DNA of 64,000 bases from Microvirga arvi (GCF_016892765.1 NZ_JAFEMD010000006.1:1-64000), one strand, 5' to 3'. Shown: positions 45,749-55,700, counted from the first letter of the stretch. The notes: a model not told the origin generated them from the sequence alone. Made by a program: numbers and translations.

Positions 45749-46939
45749 ATGACCTCTCCGCAAACGCCAGATTACCGCCTAGAGACCCGCCTCGTCCATG
45801 AAGGCCACCAGCGCACGCCGTTCGGGGAGACGTCCGAAGCGCTATTCCTCACGCAGGGCTTCATCTACGAGACCGCCGAGAGTGCCGAGCGGCGCTTCCT
45901 GAACGAGGAGGCCGGCTACAGCTACAGCCGCTACTCGAACCCCACCGTGGATGCTTTCGAGCAGCGCATCGCCGCGCTCGAAGGCGCCGAAGCCGCCCGT
46001 GGGACGGCAAGCGGCATGGCCGCGGTCACGGCGGCCATGGTCGGGCAGGTCCAGGCCGGCGATCACGTGGTGGCTGCCCGCGCGCTCTTCGGCTCCTGCC
46101 GCTGGGTGGTGGAGGATTTCCTGCCCCGCTTCGGCGTCGGCTGCACCCTGGTGGACGGGACGGACCTGAGCCAATGGCGCAACGCGTCAAGGCCGGAAAC
46201 CAAGGCCTTCCTGCTCGAGACGCCGACCAATCCAAGTCTCGAGATCATCGACATCGCCGCGGTCGCCGCGATAGCGCACGAGGCCGGCGCGACGCTCACC
46301 GTCGACAACGTCTTCGCGACCCCGCTCTTCCAGAAGCCGCTCGCCCTCGGCGCCGATTGCGTCGTTTATTCTGCGACCAAGCACATCGATGGCCAGGGCC
46401 GATGTCTGGGCGGGGTGATCCTGGGTTCGACCGAGTTCATCGAGAACAAGGTGCAGCAGTTCCTGCGCATGACGGGACCGTCGCTGTCCCCTTTCAATGC
46501 CTGGGTACTGTTGAAAGGCCTTGAGACGCTCCCCCTGCGGGTCGAGCGGCAGACGGCCACCGCCGGCTTTCTTGCGGATGCGCTCCACGATCATGCGAAG
46601 CTTCGCCGGCTGACCTATCCTGGGCGCCCGGAGCACCCTCAGGCAGACCTGATCAGGCGGCAGATGAGCGGCGCCTCGACTATGATCGCCCTCGACGTCA
46701 AGGGCGGCAAGGAAGGCGCCTTCCGGTTCCTGAACGCCCTTCGATTGATCAGGATCTCCAACAACCTGGGCGACGCGAAAAGCCTCGTCACCCATCCGGC
46801 CACCACGACCCACCAGCGTTTCACGCCCGAGCAGCGCGCCGAGATGGGGATCACGGACGGGCTGGTGCGCCTGTCGGTAGGGCTGGAGCACCGGGACGAT
46901 CTGCTTACGGATCTCCTCGCCGCCCTCGAGCACGTCTGA
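45749..46939 (+). CDS. metZ: O-succinylhomoserine sulfhydrylase
   Basis: A 396-aa Cys/Met-metabolism PLP enzyme: YSRYSNPTVDAFEQRIAALE, GTASGMAAV, LETPTNPSLEIIDI, TVDNVFATPLFQKPL, VYSATKHIDGQGRCLGG (PLP lysine) and the C-terminal THPATTTHQRFTPEQRAEMG. The DGQGR signature after the PLP lysine is typical of MetZ. It forms homocysteine from O-succinylhomoserine and sulfide. A decayed copy of its 3' end lies 1 kb downstream. Confidence 0.93.
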   Translation: MTSPQTPDYRLETRLVHEGHQRTPFGETSEALFLTQGFIYETAESAERRFLNEEAGYSYSRYSNPTVDAFEQRIAALEGAEAARGTASGMAAVTAAMVGQVQAGDHVVAARALFGSCRWVVEDFLPRFGVGCTLVDGTDLSQWRNASRPETKAFLLETPTNPSLEIIDIAAVAAIAHEAGATLTVDNVFATPLFQKPLALGADCVVYSATKHIDGQGRCLGGVILGSTEFIENKVQQFLRMTGPSLSPFNAWVLLKGLETLPLRVERQTATAGFLADALHDHAKLRRLTYPGRPEHPQADLIRRQMSGASTMIALDVKGGKEGAFRFLNALRLIRISNNLGDAKSLVTHPATTTHQRFTPEQRAEMGITDGLVRLSVGLEHRDDLLTDLLAALEHV

Positions 46940-46987
46940 CGGGCGCCGACAAAGGCTCGCCAATCACTCTCACCGTCTCCTCCGCCA

Positions 46988-47012
46988 GGAACGCCGCCGC
47001 CTCATCGGCGTT
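46988..47012 (+). promoter_or_regulatory. Sigma-EcfG (general stress) promoter
   Basis: GGAAC at 46988-46992, 16 bp, CGTT at 47009-47012: an exact match to the alphaproteobacterial EcfG consensus. The distance to the ATG of the downstream gene (47045) is 33 nt, identical to that of the other EcfG-type promoter at 52053. Confidence 0.8.
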
Positions 47013-47044
47013 GGCGTGCATCAGTCACCTCATCGGAGGCCATC

Positions 47045-47326
47045 ATGATGAAGCTCAAGCACCTGCCTCTCGTGCTGGCGGGGTGCCTGCTCGTCGGCAG
47101 CGCGGCAGAGAGCGTACAAGCGCAATCCCGGATGGACCGCGACTGGGATCGTGGACAGGATTGGGAGGACCGGGACTGGCGCGGACGAGACAGGGATCGC
47201 GACTGGGATCGCGGCCGCCGCTGGAGAGAGCGCGACCGCGGCCAGGAGTGCTACACCGTCCGCCGCGAATACCGGGATCGCTTCGGCGACATCATCGTGC
47301 GGCGCTACCGCGTCTGCGATGACTGA
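47045..47326 (+). CDS. Small secreted Asp/Arg-rich protein
   Basis: A 93-aa protein with GGAGG before two ATGs. A Sec signal peptide (PLVLAGCLLVGSAAESVQA) is followed by a charged repeat of Asp-Arg-Asp-Trp type (about residues 28-68) and a short C-terminal part with two Cys (ECYTVRREYRDRFGD and RVCDD). Function unknown. The charge pattern recurs in the convergent gene 50 bp away. The EcfG-type promoter predicts stress induction. Confidence 0.8.
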   Translation: MMKLKHLPLVLAGCLLVGSAAESVQAQSRMDRDWDRGQDWEDRDWRGRDRDRDWDRGRRWRERDRGQECYTVRREYRDRFGDIIVRRYRVCDD

Positions 47327-47376
47327 GCGGCGGAGCAGGAGACCATGACCTCACGGTTCCGCCACCCGGTACCGGC

Positions 47377-47754
47377 CTACTGAGGCGGCTGAGCTGGAGT
47401 TCCGGAAGGTCTGCCGGACGCTCCCTGCTGTGACTGCAGCCGATCGAACATGCGCAGGGCAGCATCGACGCACGACTGGGTGGATTCCCGATCGCCACAG
47501 GTTACGCGAAGCTGCGTGTCGCCGCTGCGCAGGAAGAAACGGGCACCACCTCCGGAACGGCTGACCCGATCCTCGTCTTCATCGTCATCACGCATGCCCG
47601 GTCCATGCCGCCGATCCCGGTCACGGTCCCACCCGTCGCGGCTTTCACGCCAGCCGCCGCGATCGAAGTCATCACGATCTCGCGAGCCGCTCTGGCCCCA
47701 CGCCGAGGTGCCGACCAAGGCAAGCCCAACCGCCAGTATCAGAGCTTTCTGCAT
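47377..47754 (-). CDS. Small secreted Asp/Arg-rich protein, convergent neighbour
   Basis: A 125-aa protein; the ATG at 47754 has AGGGAG 6 nt upstream and was preferred to one two codons earlier. Signal peptide ALILAVGLALVGTSAWGQ, then an Asp/Arg/Gly region (RDRDDFDRGGWRESRDGWDR) and a folded-looking C-terminal part with two Cys (RVTCGDRESTQSCVDAA) and a Pro/Gln tail. No known family. Similar build to the protein encoded opposite suggests a related envelope role. Confidence 0.75.
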   Translation of the reverse strand: MQKALILAVGLALVGTSAWGQSGSRDRDDFDRGGWRESRDGWDRDRDRRHGPGMRDDDEDEDRVSRSGGGARFFLRSGDTQLRVTCGDRESTQSCVDAALRMFDRLQSQQGASGRPSGTPAQPPQ

Positions 47755-47846
47755 CTTCATCTCCCTCTCGGATTTTTTCCGGCGCTCAGCGCGTCAGTAC
47801 TCTCCGGCAGACATGCCAACATTTCGGCATGGAAAGCCTTGTGATG

Positions 47847-47871
47847 AACAGGCCCTCGGGCTCTTGGTTCC
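47847..47871 (-). promoter_or_regulatory. Possible sigma-EcfG promoter (weaker match)
   Basis: On the minus strand GGAAC at 47871-47867 is followed after 17 bp by GTT (TGTT against the consensus CGTT). It is 92 bp upstream of the 47754 start. Longer spacing and the -10 mismatch make it less certain than the two plus-strand sites. Confidence 0.35.
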
Positions 47872-47904
47872 TGCATCGGGATCGAAAACATTCCGCTCAA
47901 GAAA

Positions 47905-48060
47905 AGCCTCGTCACTCACTGGGGCACCACGACGCGCCAACGCTTCATGCTCGAACATGCGCGTCGAGATGGGATTTCAGACGAGCTGGGGCGCCTGTCC
48001 GTTAGCTAGAAGCATCGGGACAATCTGCTCGCGGGCCTCGCTGCCGCTCAGCCATCACGA
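47905..48060 (+). pseudogene. Remnant of a metZ-like gene (3' end only)
   Basis: Translated in frame this stretch gives SLVTHWGTTTRQRF, then RRDGISDELGRLSVS, a TAG at 48007-48009, and KHRDNLLAGLAAA. It aligns without frameshift to the last 50 residues of MetZ (SLVTHPATTTHQRF, AEMGITDGLVRLSVG, LEHRDDLLTDLLAAL). The rest of the gene is missing. It is a decayed duplicate or paralogue fragment 1 kb from the intact metZ. Confidence 0.85.
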
Positions 48061-48143
48061 ACATCGCAGAGATCCTCCACCTGTCTTCAACCTGAACGCA
48101 TCGTGCGGACCCGAAAGCGAATCCCAATTCCGGATCCGGTGTT

Positions 48144-49892
48144 CTAGCCGCCGTAAAGATAGCGCGGCAGCCACAGGGTCAGCTCAGGCCAGATATACAT
48201 GAAGATCATGCAGACGATCACGATGAGCATGTAGGGCATCATGCCCGCGAAGATCTGGTTCAGGGTGACGTGCGGTGGTGAAACACCCTTGAGGTAGAAG
48301 GCCGACATGGCTACGGGCGGCGACAGGAACGCAGCCTGAAGATTGACGAAGACGAGAACCCCCCAGAGCACCGGGTCGATGTTGAAATGCTTCAGCAGCG
48401 GCAGGAAGATCGGCACGAAGATGATGATGATCTCGGTCCATTCCAGCGGCCAGCCGAGAATGAAGATCACGGCCTGCGACAGGATCATGAACTGTATAGG
48501 GGTCAGATCCATGGCCAGAACCCAACGCTCGACCAACCCCTGCCCGCCGAGGATCGCAAAGACGGCCGAGAACAGCGCCGAACCGACGAAGAGCCAGCAC
48601 ACCATCGCCGTGGTCTTCGCCGTCAGGAACACGGCCTCCTTGGTCCGTTTCCAGTTCAGCGTCCGAGCCTGGAACGCGAGCAGGAACGCTCCGGCAGCGC
48701 CGACCGCAGCGGACTCGGTCGCGGTGGTGATTCCGAACAGAATGACGGCGAGCACGAGGAGGGTGAGAATGCCGAGCGGCATGATCGAGGATGACAGAAG
48801 CTTCACGACCTGGAGGCGCTCGGCGTTCATGTTCCGGTAGTAGCGGGCGAGGATCACCAGAGCCAACGCGGCAACGATGCCGAAAACGACATAGAATGTG
48901 GTTGCCGGTCCTATGTCGGTCGGCGTCACCGGCGCGCTCACCGCCGGTCCGCCGAGTTGCTCCAGCCCCTCGGGAGCCTCGCCTTCGGCCGATGCCTGCG
49001 GGTGGATGACGACGTACCACCACACGAGCCATAGGGTGAGCGCCGTCAGCGTGAGCGGGATGAGGGTCGCGAGAAAGTTCTTGAACACCGTCCAGTAGGT
49101 GAGACGCCCGCCATCGCCGTCGAGGCCCTTCATGCGGCCTGGCGAGAACAGGGCCGAGAACAGCCCGACCAGCATGTTGTTCGAATAAGCCGCCTGAAAC
49201 CTTCGCATCCATTCCGGCACCGGAACCCGTGTTTGTTCCTCGGGAAGGGCAGGTGCAATCTTCGGGTTTATCATCGCCCAGCCGATGATGTAGACGAGGT
49301 ACAGGAAGGCGAGGAAGAAGCCGGGAAACATCGCTGCCGCGTAGAGCTTGACGACGGACTGGCCGGCCACCGCCGCATAGACGATGATCATCACCGAAGG
49401 CGGGATCAAAATTCCCAGCGTGCCTCCGGCCGTGATGACCCCGGAGGCGAGCTTGACGTCGTAGCCGGCGCGCAGCATCGGGTTGAAGGCGATCACCCCC
49501 ATGAGGACGACGACGGCTCCCACGAGGCCGCTGGCGATGCCCCAGAATGTGCAGACGATCAACGTCGCAATCGCGAGCGAGGCGGGCAAGCGCCGGAACG
49601 AGAGCTGGATTGCGTAGAACATCTTGTCGACGAGCGCCCCGCGTTCCATCACATATCCCATCAACACGAAGAGCGGGATGGAGATGAGAACGTCGTTGGT
49701 CATGGCGCCGTAGGTGCGCTGGACCATGAGGTCGAAAACCCGGTTGTCGAACCAATGCTCCGCCGGATTGTAGAACGCATAGAAGCCGAAGAACATCCCG
49801 AGGCCCATCAGGGTGAAGGCCGTCGGGAAACCCATCATGATCACCACCACGATGAGCATAAGCATCGTGAGACCCAATGCCGGATCGCTCAT
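48144..49892 (-). CDS. TRAP transporter large permease (DctM family, extended)
   Basis: A 582-aa membrane protein, about 150 aa longer than ordinary DctM. Typical parts: MGFPTAFTLMGLG, SIPLFVLMGYVMERG, GIASGLVGAVVVLMG, GGTLGILIPPSVMIIVYA, TTATESAAVGAAGAF and LSPPVAMSAFYLKG. The extra segment (about residues 205-370) carries two or three additional helices and a Pro/Glu-rich loop, as in some mannitol/aromatic-acid TRAP systems. It forms the ion-coupled channel. ATG overlaps the dctQ stop. Confidence 0.92.
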   Translation of the reverse strand: MSDPALGLTMLMLIVVVIMMGFPTAFTLMGLGMFFGFYAFYNPAEHWFDNRVFDLMVQRTYGAMTNDVLISIPLFVLMGYVMERGALVDKMFYAIQLSFRRLPASLAIATLIVCTFWGIASGLVGAVVVLMGVIAFNPMLRAGYDVKLASGVITAGGTLGILIPPSVMIIVYAAVAGQSVVKLYAAAMFPGFFLAFLYLVYIIGWAMINPKIAPALPEEQTRVPVPEWMRRFQAAYSNNMLVGLFSALFSPGRMKGLDGDGGRLTYWTVFKNFLATLIPLTLTALTLWLVWWYVVIHPQASAEGEAPEGLEQLGGPAVSAPVTPTDIGPATTFYVVFGIVAALALVILARYYRNMNAERLQVVKLLSSSIMPLGILTLLVLAVILFGITTATESAAVGAAGAFLLAFQARTLNWKRTKEAVFLTAKTTAMVCWLFVGSALFSAVFAILGGQGLVERWVLAMDLTPIQFMILSQAVIFILGWPLEWTEIIIIFVPIFLPLLKHFNIDPVLWGVLVFVNLQAAFLSPPVAMSAFYLKGVSPPHVTLNQIFAGMMPYMLIVIVCMIFMYIWPELTLWLPRYLYGG

Positions 49893-50557
49893 GTCTGCAG
49901 GTCTCCCCCCATCCCGCGTTGCCGCGCCGTTTCGTCGATCTGCTGCGCGCGCGCGATGGCGGTCTTGCGCGTTTCTTCATCCACATATTCGCTGTGCGCG
50001 AGCTGCTCCTCGACCACGTCGATCTCGCTGACGTCCTTGAGCCGACTGGGCCATACCCCGGTTTTGAGACAAACGACGCAGCGCAGGATCTCGGCCAGGC
50101 CCTGAAGCATCACCAGGGCGCCGGCTATCGGAATCACCGCCTTGAAATGGTAGATCGGCGGACCATTCGCCGTCACGGTCGAATGCTCGCCGATCCGCCA
50201 GGAAAGCGCCGCGTAATCGTAGCCCGCATAGATGAGGGCCATGATGCCCGGCAGGAAGAAGACGATGTAGAGGACAAGATCGAGCGACGCCTGCGTGCGA
50301 GGCCTCATCGAGCTGTAGAGAAAGTCGCCGCGCACATGGGCGTTCTGCGCCAGCGTGTAGGCGCCGGCCAGCATGAACAGGCTGCCGTAGAACATATTGC
50401 TCGCATCGAAGATCCATGCTGTCGGCATGTTCATGATATAACGCTTGAAGACCTCGACGCAGACAAGGGTCATAAGCCCGATGACGAGCCACGCCGCAGC
50501 CTTGCCGACCCATGTGCTGATGCCGTCGACAATATGCAGAATTTGCTGGACGTTCAT
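49889..50557 (-). CDS. TRAP transporter small permease (DctQ family)
   Basis: About 222 aa from ATG 50557 (the frame is open 14 codons further up). Four helices, including GKAAAWLVIGLMTLVCVEVFKRY and the DctQ-type segment QNAHVRGDFLYSSM. The C-terminal 50 residues are a charged cytoplasmic tail. It partners the large permease. Confidence 0.88.
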   Translation of the reverse strand: MNVQQILHIVDGISTWVGKAAAWLVIGLMTLVCVEVFKRYIMNMPTAWIFDASNMFYGSLFMLAGAYTLAQNAHVRGDFLYSSMRPRTQASLDLVLYIVFFLPGIMALIYAGYDYAALSWRIGEHSTVTANGPPIYHFKAVIPIAGALVMLQGLAEILRCVVCLKTGVWPSRLKDVSEIDVVEEQLAHSEYVDEETRKTAIARAQQIDETARQRGMGGDLQT

Positions 50558-50647
50558 GCGGGGAGCCGACCGAAGAGAGGGTAATAGGATCATGACCAAG
50601 CGCCATCGGAGAGAGGCCGGTGGCGCTTGGCCGAATTGATCGCCGGT

Positions 50648-51808
50648 TTAGATCTTCTTTGCAGCCGCGTTGGGTCCGAAGTAGTGATCGAACGCCATGC
50701 GGCGATTGACGACGGTGTCCTGCTCCCAGCGTGTGGCCCGCTGAGCGAAAGCAAGCTGCGACTCAAGGATCTCCTTGAACAGCGGATTCTCCCCGGATTT
50801 CTTTTTCACGACCTCGTCATAGACCTCGAGCTGCTTCTTGAGGATCGCGTCCGGCGTTTTGTAGAACTTGACGTTGTCTTTCGTCTGGAGCTCGACATAA
50901 TCCTTCGAGTACCTGTCGATCGCCTTCCACGACATATCCTGCGATGCAGCATCGACTGCATTGGCAATGATCGCCTTCATTTTCTCGGGCAGCCCATCAT
51001 ATTTCGTCTTGTTGAACATGATCTCGAACTGCTCGGCGTTCTGGTGGTAGCTCTGGAGCATGCATACCTTGGATACGTCGGCGAAGCCGAGGGCACGGTC
51101 GGACGAGGCGTTGTTGAACTCGGCCGCATCGAGAAGGCCGCGATCCATCGCCGAGACGATCTCGCCGCCAGGCAAGGCATTGACAGCCGCGCCCATGCCG
51201 GTGAACACGTCGATCGAGATGCCTACGGTTCGGAACTTGAGGCCCGCCATATCCTCCATCTTGGTGACCGGCTTCTTGAACCAGCCGAGCGGCTGCGTCG
51301 GCATCGGCCCATAGGGGAACGACACGACATTGGCGCCGATCGAGGCATACAGCTTCTCGAGCAGCTCCTTGCCGCCGCCGTAGCGATGCCAGGCCATCAG
51401 CATGTTGGCATCCATGGCGAAGCCAGGACCGGATCCCCAGAGAGCGAGGGCCGTCTGCTTGCCGTAATGGTAGACCATGACGCCATGCCCGCCATCGAGC
51501 GTTCCCTTCGACACGGCGTCGAGCAGGCCGAAAGCCGGCACCACGGCGCCTGCGGGCAGCACCTCGATCTTGAGGTCGCCGCCAGTCATGTCATTGACCT
51601 TCTTGGCGAAATCGAGTGCGAACTCGTGGAAGATGTCCTTGGACGGCCACGTGCTCTGCCAGCGCATGTTGATTGGGCCCTGGGCCTGGACGATGTTTGG
51701 AGCGGCGACTGTTGCGGCAGCGCCGATGGTAGCAACCTTGAGGAAACGGCGGCGTGATTGTTTCACTCCGCCAGGATCTTGCGTTCCGAGAGTCTTAGAT
51801 TTGGTCAT
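50648..51808 (-). CDS. TRAP transporter substrate-binding protein (DctP family, Tat-exported)
   Basis: A 386-aa protein; the ATG at 51808 has AGGGAGGA upstream. The twin-arginine signal is SRRRFLKVATIGAAATVAAP. Mature DctP features: MRWQSTWPSKDIFHEFALDFA, the conserved Arg region GLKFRTVGISIDVFTGMGAAV and ALPGGEIVSAMDRGLLDAAEF. Tat export suggests folding before secretion. Similar proteins transport mannitol, oxo acids or aromatic acids; the substrate is unknown. Confidence 0.92.
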   Translation of the reverse strand: MTKSKTLGTQDPGGVKQSRRRFLKVATIGAAATVAAPNIVQAQGPINMRWQSTWPSKDIFHEFALDFAKKVNDMTGGDLKIEVLPAGAVVPAFGLLDAVSKGTLDGGHGVMVYHYGKQTALALWGSGPGFAMDANMLMAWHRYGGGKELLEKLYASIGANVVSFPYGPMPTQPLGWFKKPVTKMEDMAGLKFRTVGISIDVFTGMGAAVNALPGGEIVSAMDRGLLDAAEFNNASSDRALGFADVSKVCMLQSYHQNAEQFEIMFNKTKYDGLPEKMKAIIANAVDAASQDMSWKAIDRYSKDYVELQTKDNVKFYKTPDAILKKQLEVYDEVVKKKSGENPLFKEILESQLAFAQRATRWEQDTVVNRRMAFDHYFGPNAAAKKI

Positions 51809-52052
51809 GACTTCCTCCCTGGGGCGCTTTTTATTTGAGCGGCTCGCGCCTGATCTTAAGCTTCTGTTACTTTTGGGGGGGAGATCAAGAGGCCTAAGTC
51901 TAAAGTTGCAGGCTAATCCGGATGCGCCGGGGCGTCGTGGACGCCATGATCCTGTTCTACATCTTCCCGGACCTCGGTTTGTGGCCGCCGCGCCATCTTC
52001 TACGGCTGAGGTTAGGCACCGAACCAAGCCGTCAAAGGCACGGGTGAAGCTC

Positions 52053-52077
52053 GGAACCCTGTTTGCGCCTTTACGTT
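52053..52077 (+). promoter_or_regulatory. Sigma-EcfG (general stress) promoter
   Basis: GGAAC at 52053-52057, 16 bp, CGTT at 52074-52077, an exact consensus match. The ATG at 52110 is 33 nt downstream. The rest of 51809-52109 is the divergent upstream region of dctP and shows no gene. Confidence 0.8.
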
Positions 52078-52109
52078 GGCCTCCTGTTCATGCCGCATAG
52101 GAGGCCACT

Positions 52110-52274
52110 ATGAAGTGCCAGTTCTGCCAGCAAGACGTGGACGATCCTTGCCATAACAAACAGGAAATGCAGCAGCGTGCCGCAAGCCATGTGGACCGCT
52201 GCGAGCATGCCCTCAAAGATCAGCAGGGCATGGGGTCCGGGGCGCGCCGGAGCGACATCCAGAGCGGTGGCTGA
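52110..52274 (+). CDS. Small Cys/His-rich (zinc-ribbon-like) protein, 54 aa
   Basis: ATG 52110 with TAGGAGG upstream to TGA 52272-52274. The sequence starts MKCQFCQQDVDDPCHNKQEM and has Cys at 3, 6, 14 and 31 and His at 15, 27 and 33, enough for a small zinc site. The tail is Gly/Ser-rich. It is the first gene behind an EcfG-type promoter, so probably a stress-induced protein. No named family is recognised. Confidence 0.7.
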   Translation: MKCQFCQQDVDDPCHNKQEMQQRAASHVDRCEHALKDQQGMGSGARRSDIQSGG

Positions 52275-52278
52275 CGCC

Positions 52279-52488
52279 ATGCCTCGCAAGGGCCGCGACC
52301 AGGGTCAGGGCCTGGCCGAGCAAAGCCTGAACACCAGCATCGTGCATCCGGGTCGGAGCGGTTCGGATCACGCGGCATCAGGCAAGGGTTCCGCCGGCAG
52401 CAGAAGCCTGAGCGGGAACGACCAGCGCAAGGGTCTCGAGAAGACCGACCCCGATGCTCCGAAGGCGGACGACCGCATCGAGCCGTAG
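52279..52488 (+). CDS. Small hydrophilic, probably disordered protein
   Basis: A 69-aa protein starting 4 bp after the preceding stop. It opens MPRKGRDQGQGLAEQSLNTS and is rich in Gly, Ser, Asp and Lys with no hydrophobic core, as in desiccation-type stress proteins. Co-transcribed with the Cys/His protein under the EcfG-type promoter. Function unknown. Confidence 0.55.
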   Translation: MPRKGRDQGQGLAEQSLNTSIVHPGRSGSDHAASGKGSAGSRSLSGNDQRKGLEKTDPDAPKADDRIEP

Positions 52489-52705
52489 GAGAGTGCCAAG
52501 GTAGCCGTCCGCAGCGCGCCCCAACGGCGGATATTGAAAGCGGCGGCCGGAAGTCATGGTCTTTGCGCCGGACCCGACGAAAAGCCCGAGGCGCGGACCT
52601 ATCCTGCTCCCGCCGGGAGCGACGATAACGCCTCAAGATGACGCGGGGAGCCTTGGCTCCCCGCATTGTGCTCTGCTTCAGTAAGGCAGCTGGGATCCTT
52701 GCCTG

Positions 52706-55700
52706 TTACAGCACGAACCAGCCCTTCTGCAGGTCCATGGCTCCCTTGAGCTTGATCACGCCTTCCGCCGTCTTGTCGCTGTCGGTGTTGAGGTAGACAT
52801 AGGTGTCCTTACCAGACTTCTCGTAGCGCACCTGACCGGCCTTGGTGAAATCGTTCTTGCCGATGAAGCTGAAGGCCTGATCGCCTTTCTTCTTTGTGTC
52901 GGCATCGATGGCCTTCAGATCGATCTTGTCTCCTCCCTTGCCGGAGAAGTCCGTGATGTAGTCGGCCGTGCCCTTGCTCGTGCCGGTATCCTTGCTGGCG
53001 AACGCGAACACGTCCTTGCCGGCTCCGCCGGTGAGCGAATCCTGGCCGGCGCCGCCAATAATCCTGTCATTGCCGGTGCCGCCATCGATCTTGTCCTTAC
53101 CCCCGCCGGCATTGAGGACGTCGTTGCCGCCTCCGCCGGAGAGGCTATCGGTGCCGGATCCGCCTGAGACTGTATCGCTGCCAGTGGTGCCGGTGGTGCT
53201 CTCCTTCGCCACGTCTTGCAGGACAATGGTCAGCGTCTGGTCGACGCTCTTGCCGAACTGATCGGTCGCGCGCACCACGACCGTGTGGGTTATCGCCTGC
53301 TCATAATCGAGCAGGAGCCCGTTCTTCACCTCAATCGTCTTACCGTCGCTTGCAAGTTGGAAGCGCCCGCCGGCATCGTTGACCAGGGTATAGCTATGTG
53401 TGCTTAGAGCATCCCGATTAGTGACTGACAGGGTTCCGATATCGGCGCCGGTTGCGCTGTTCTCGAACACCATGCCGCCAGACAGATTGATGGCCGATCC
53501 GTGGTTGATCACCTCCGCAAGGTTGAGGACCGTCCCGCCGAAATTGAAAACCTCGACATCGATGACGGTGTCTGTTCCCTCGCTACCATCCCGTTGATCC
53601 GTGATGGTCAGGGTCGTCCCGTTGTTCACGACATGGTAATTGGATCGGGCACCGCTGTAGAGCGCCGTGTCGACGCCGGCGCCACCCTCAAGCTGGTCGT
53701 TGCCTGCCCCGCCCGACAAAAGGTCGTTGCCGTTGTCGCCGCGCAGACGGTTGTCGAGACCATTGCCATAGATCCTGTCGTCGGCTTCCGTACCGCGGAT
53801 GCGCTCGATCTTGGTGAGAGTATCCTCGGCACCGGAGAGATCGGTCACCTTCACCGTATCTCCACCTCGCAGGTCGATGGTCATGCCTCTCTTCAAAGGG
53901 TCAGGGGTAGCGCGGTAGTCGGCCCGGTAGTCGATCTCATTGAGCCCGTTCGTGCCGTCAAAGATGTCTGCGCCGGAAAAGCCGATAAAGCGCTGAGCAA
54001 CCGAGCTCTCGGCGCCCGTGAATGTATCGGCTCCCGCCGTCCCCCGCACGGCGTGTATGTTGAAGAATTGATCCGTTCCGACGATTTCGTTACCGTCCTT
54101 CTTCACGACCGTTCCGGTGCCATACCGGTTGCCCGAGGTGAACGTTACCTCAATGCCGGAGAAGATCCCATTACTGTAGCTGAGATCATTCCAGTTGGTG
54201 CTTGGGTCGTCATTCTGCTCAACGTCGCCGCCATAGATCGTGTCGTTGCCGATGCTGCCCAAGAAGGAGTCTTCATCCGTGGCAGCGCCGACGCCGCCGA
54301 CGAGAACGTCGTTGCCGGCACCACCGTCCAGGGTGTCCCAGCCGGCGCCGCCATTGAGCGTGTCGTTGCCCGCATCTCCCAAGAGAATGTCGTCGTCCCC
54401 ACCACCGTTCAATTTGTCATTGCCAGCACCGCCTTCAAGGCGATCGAAGCCATCACGCCCCTCGACGAGGTCATCGCCGCCATCGCCGCGAAGACGATTG
54501 TTCAAATAGTTTCCATAAAGCTTATCACCATGGTCCGTGCCGCGAAGACGCTCGATCAGGGTCAGCGTATCCGTATCACCACCAGCATCCGTTATCTCAA
54601 CCGTGTCGCCGGAACTCAGATCGATGGTCATACCGGTCGTACGCTCAGCCTCGCGAGCCTCGAGGCGGTAATCGACCTCGTTAATCCCTCTCGTGCCATC
54701 GAAGAGATCGTCGCCTGCGAATCCCATGAACCGCTGGACAACTGTGCCCTCGCCGCCGACGAAGACGTCTTCCCCGTTCGTGCCACGTACGGCATGAATG
54801 TTGTAGAAGGTGTCGGTGCCGACGACCGATCCATCGTCTGCCTTCTTCTCGACGATACCTGAGCCATAGCGCCCCGTGAAATCGTCGAAGGTAACGATGA
54901 TCCCGGCGAAGCCGCGCTCATAATAGGTGAGATCGTTCCAGTCGGTGTTCGGGTCGTCGTTCTGCTCATAATCGCCGCCGAAGATGGTGTCGTTGCCGGC
55001 ACTTCCCCAGAAGTAATCTTCATCGGTGGCAGCGCCGACGCCGCCCACGAGAATGTCGTTGCCGGTACCGCCGTCCAGGGTGTCCCATCCGGCGCCGCCC
55101 TCAAGCCGGTCGTCACCCGCCTCGCCTGTCAGTAGGTCATTGCCGTTGTCGCCGCGCAGGCGGTTGTTGAGACCATTGCCATAGATCTCGTCATCCTCTT
55201 CCGTGCCGCGAACACGCTCGATCTTGGTGAGTGTGTCCGTGTCGCCCGCGAGATCGGTCACCAGCACGGTATCCCCATCCCGCAGGTCGATCTCCATGCC
55301 CCTCTTCAACTCGGCCGGAGCGGCTCGGTACTCAGCCCGGTAGTCGACTTCGTTGACACCCTTTGTGCCATCGAAGGTGTCGTCGCCTCCATATCCGATG
55401 AACCTTTGAGGGACAGCTGACTCGCCCCCAATGAAAGTGTCGTTTCCATTCGTGCCGCGCACGGCATGGATGTTATAGAAGGTATCGGTGCCGCCTTCGT
55501 CCGGCTTCACGACGGTTCCCGAGCCGTACCTATTGGCGTTATCGTTGAAAGTAACCGTGATACCCAACAGGCCGCTCTCGATGTAGCTGAGATCGTTCCA
55601 GTTGGTGTTCGGGTTATCGTCCTGCGCAACCTCCCCGCCATAGATCGTGTCGTTGCCGGCACCTCCCACGAAGTAATCCTCGTCCGTATTGGCCCCAACG

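Noticed and set aside
53000..53200. Regularly spaced short repeats that could suggest a CRISPR array
   Set aside because: The period and reading frame correspond to RTX nonapeptide codons; no conserved repeat-spacer pattern or cas genes.
53501..54862. Long plus-strand frames inside the RTX gene, and similar ones at 55466-56818 and 58898-60298
   Set aside because: Periodic antisense shadows of RTX repeats (Val/Ala-rich pattern); no start signals.
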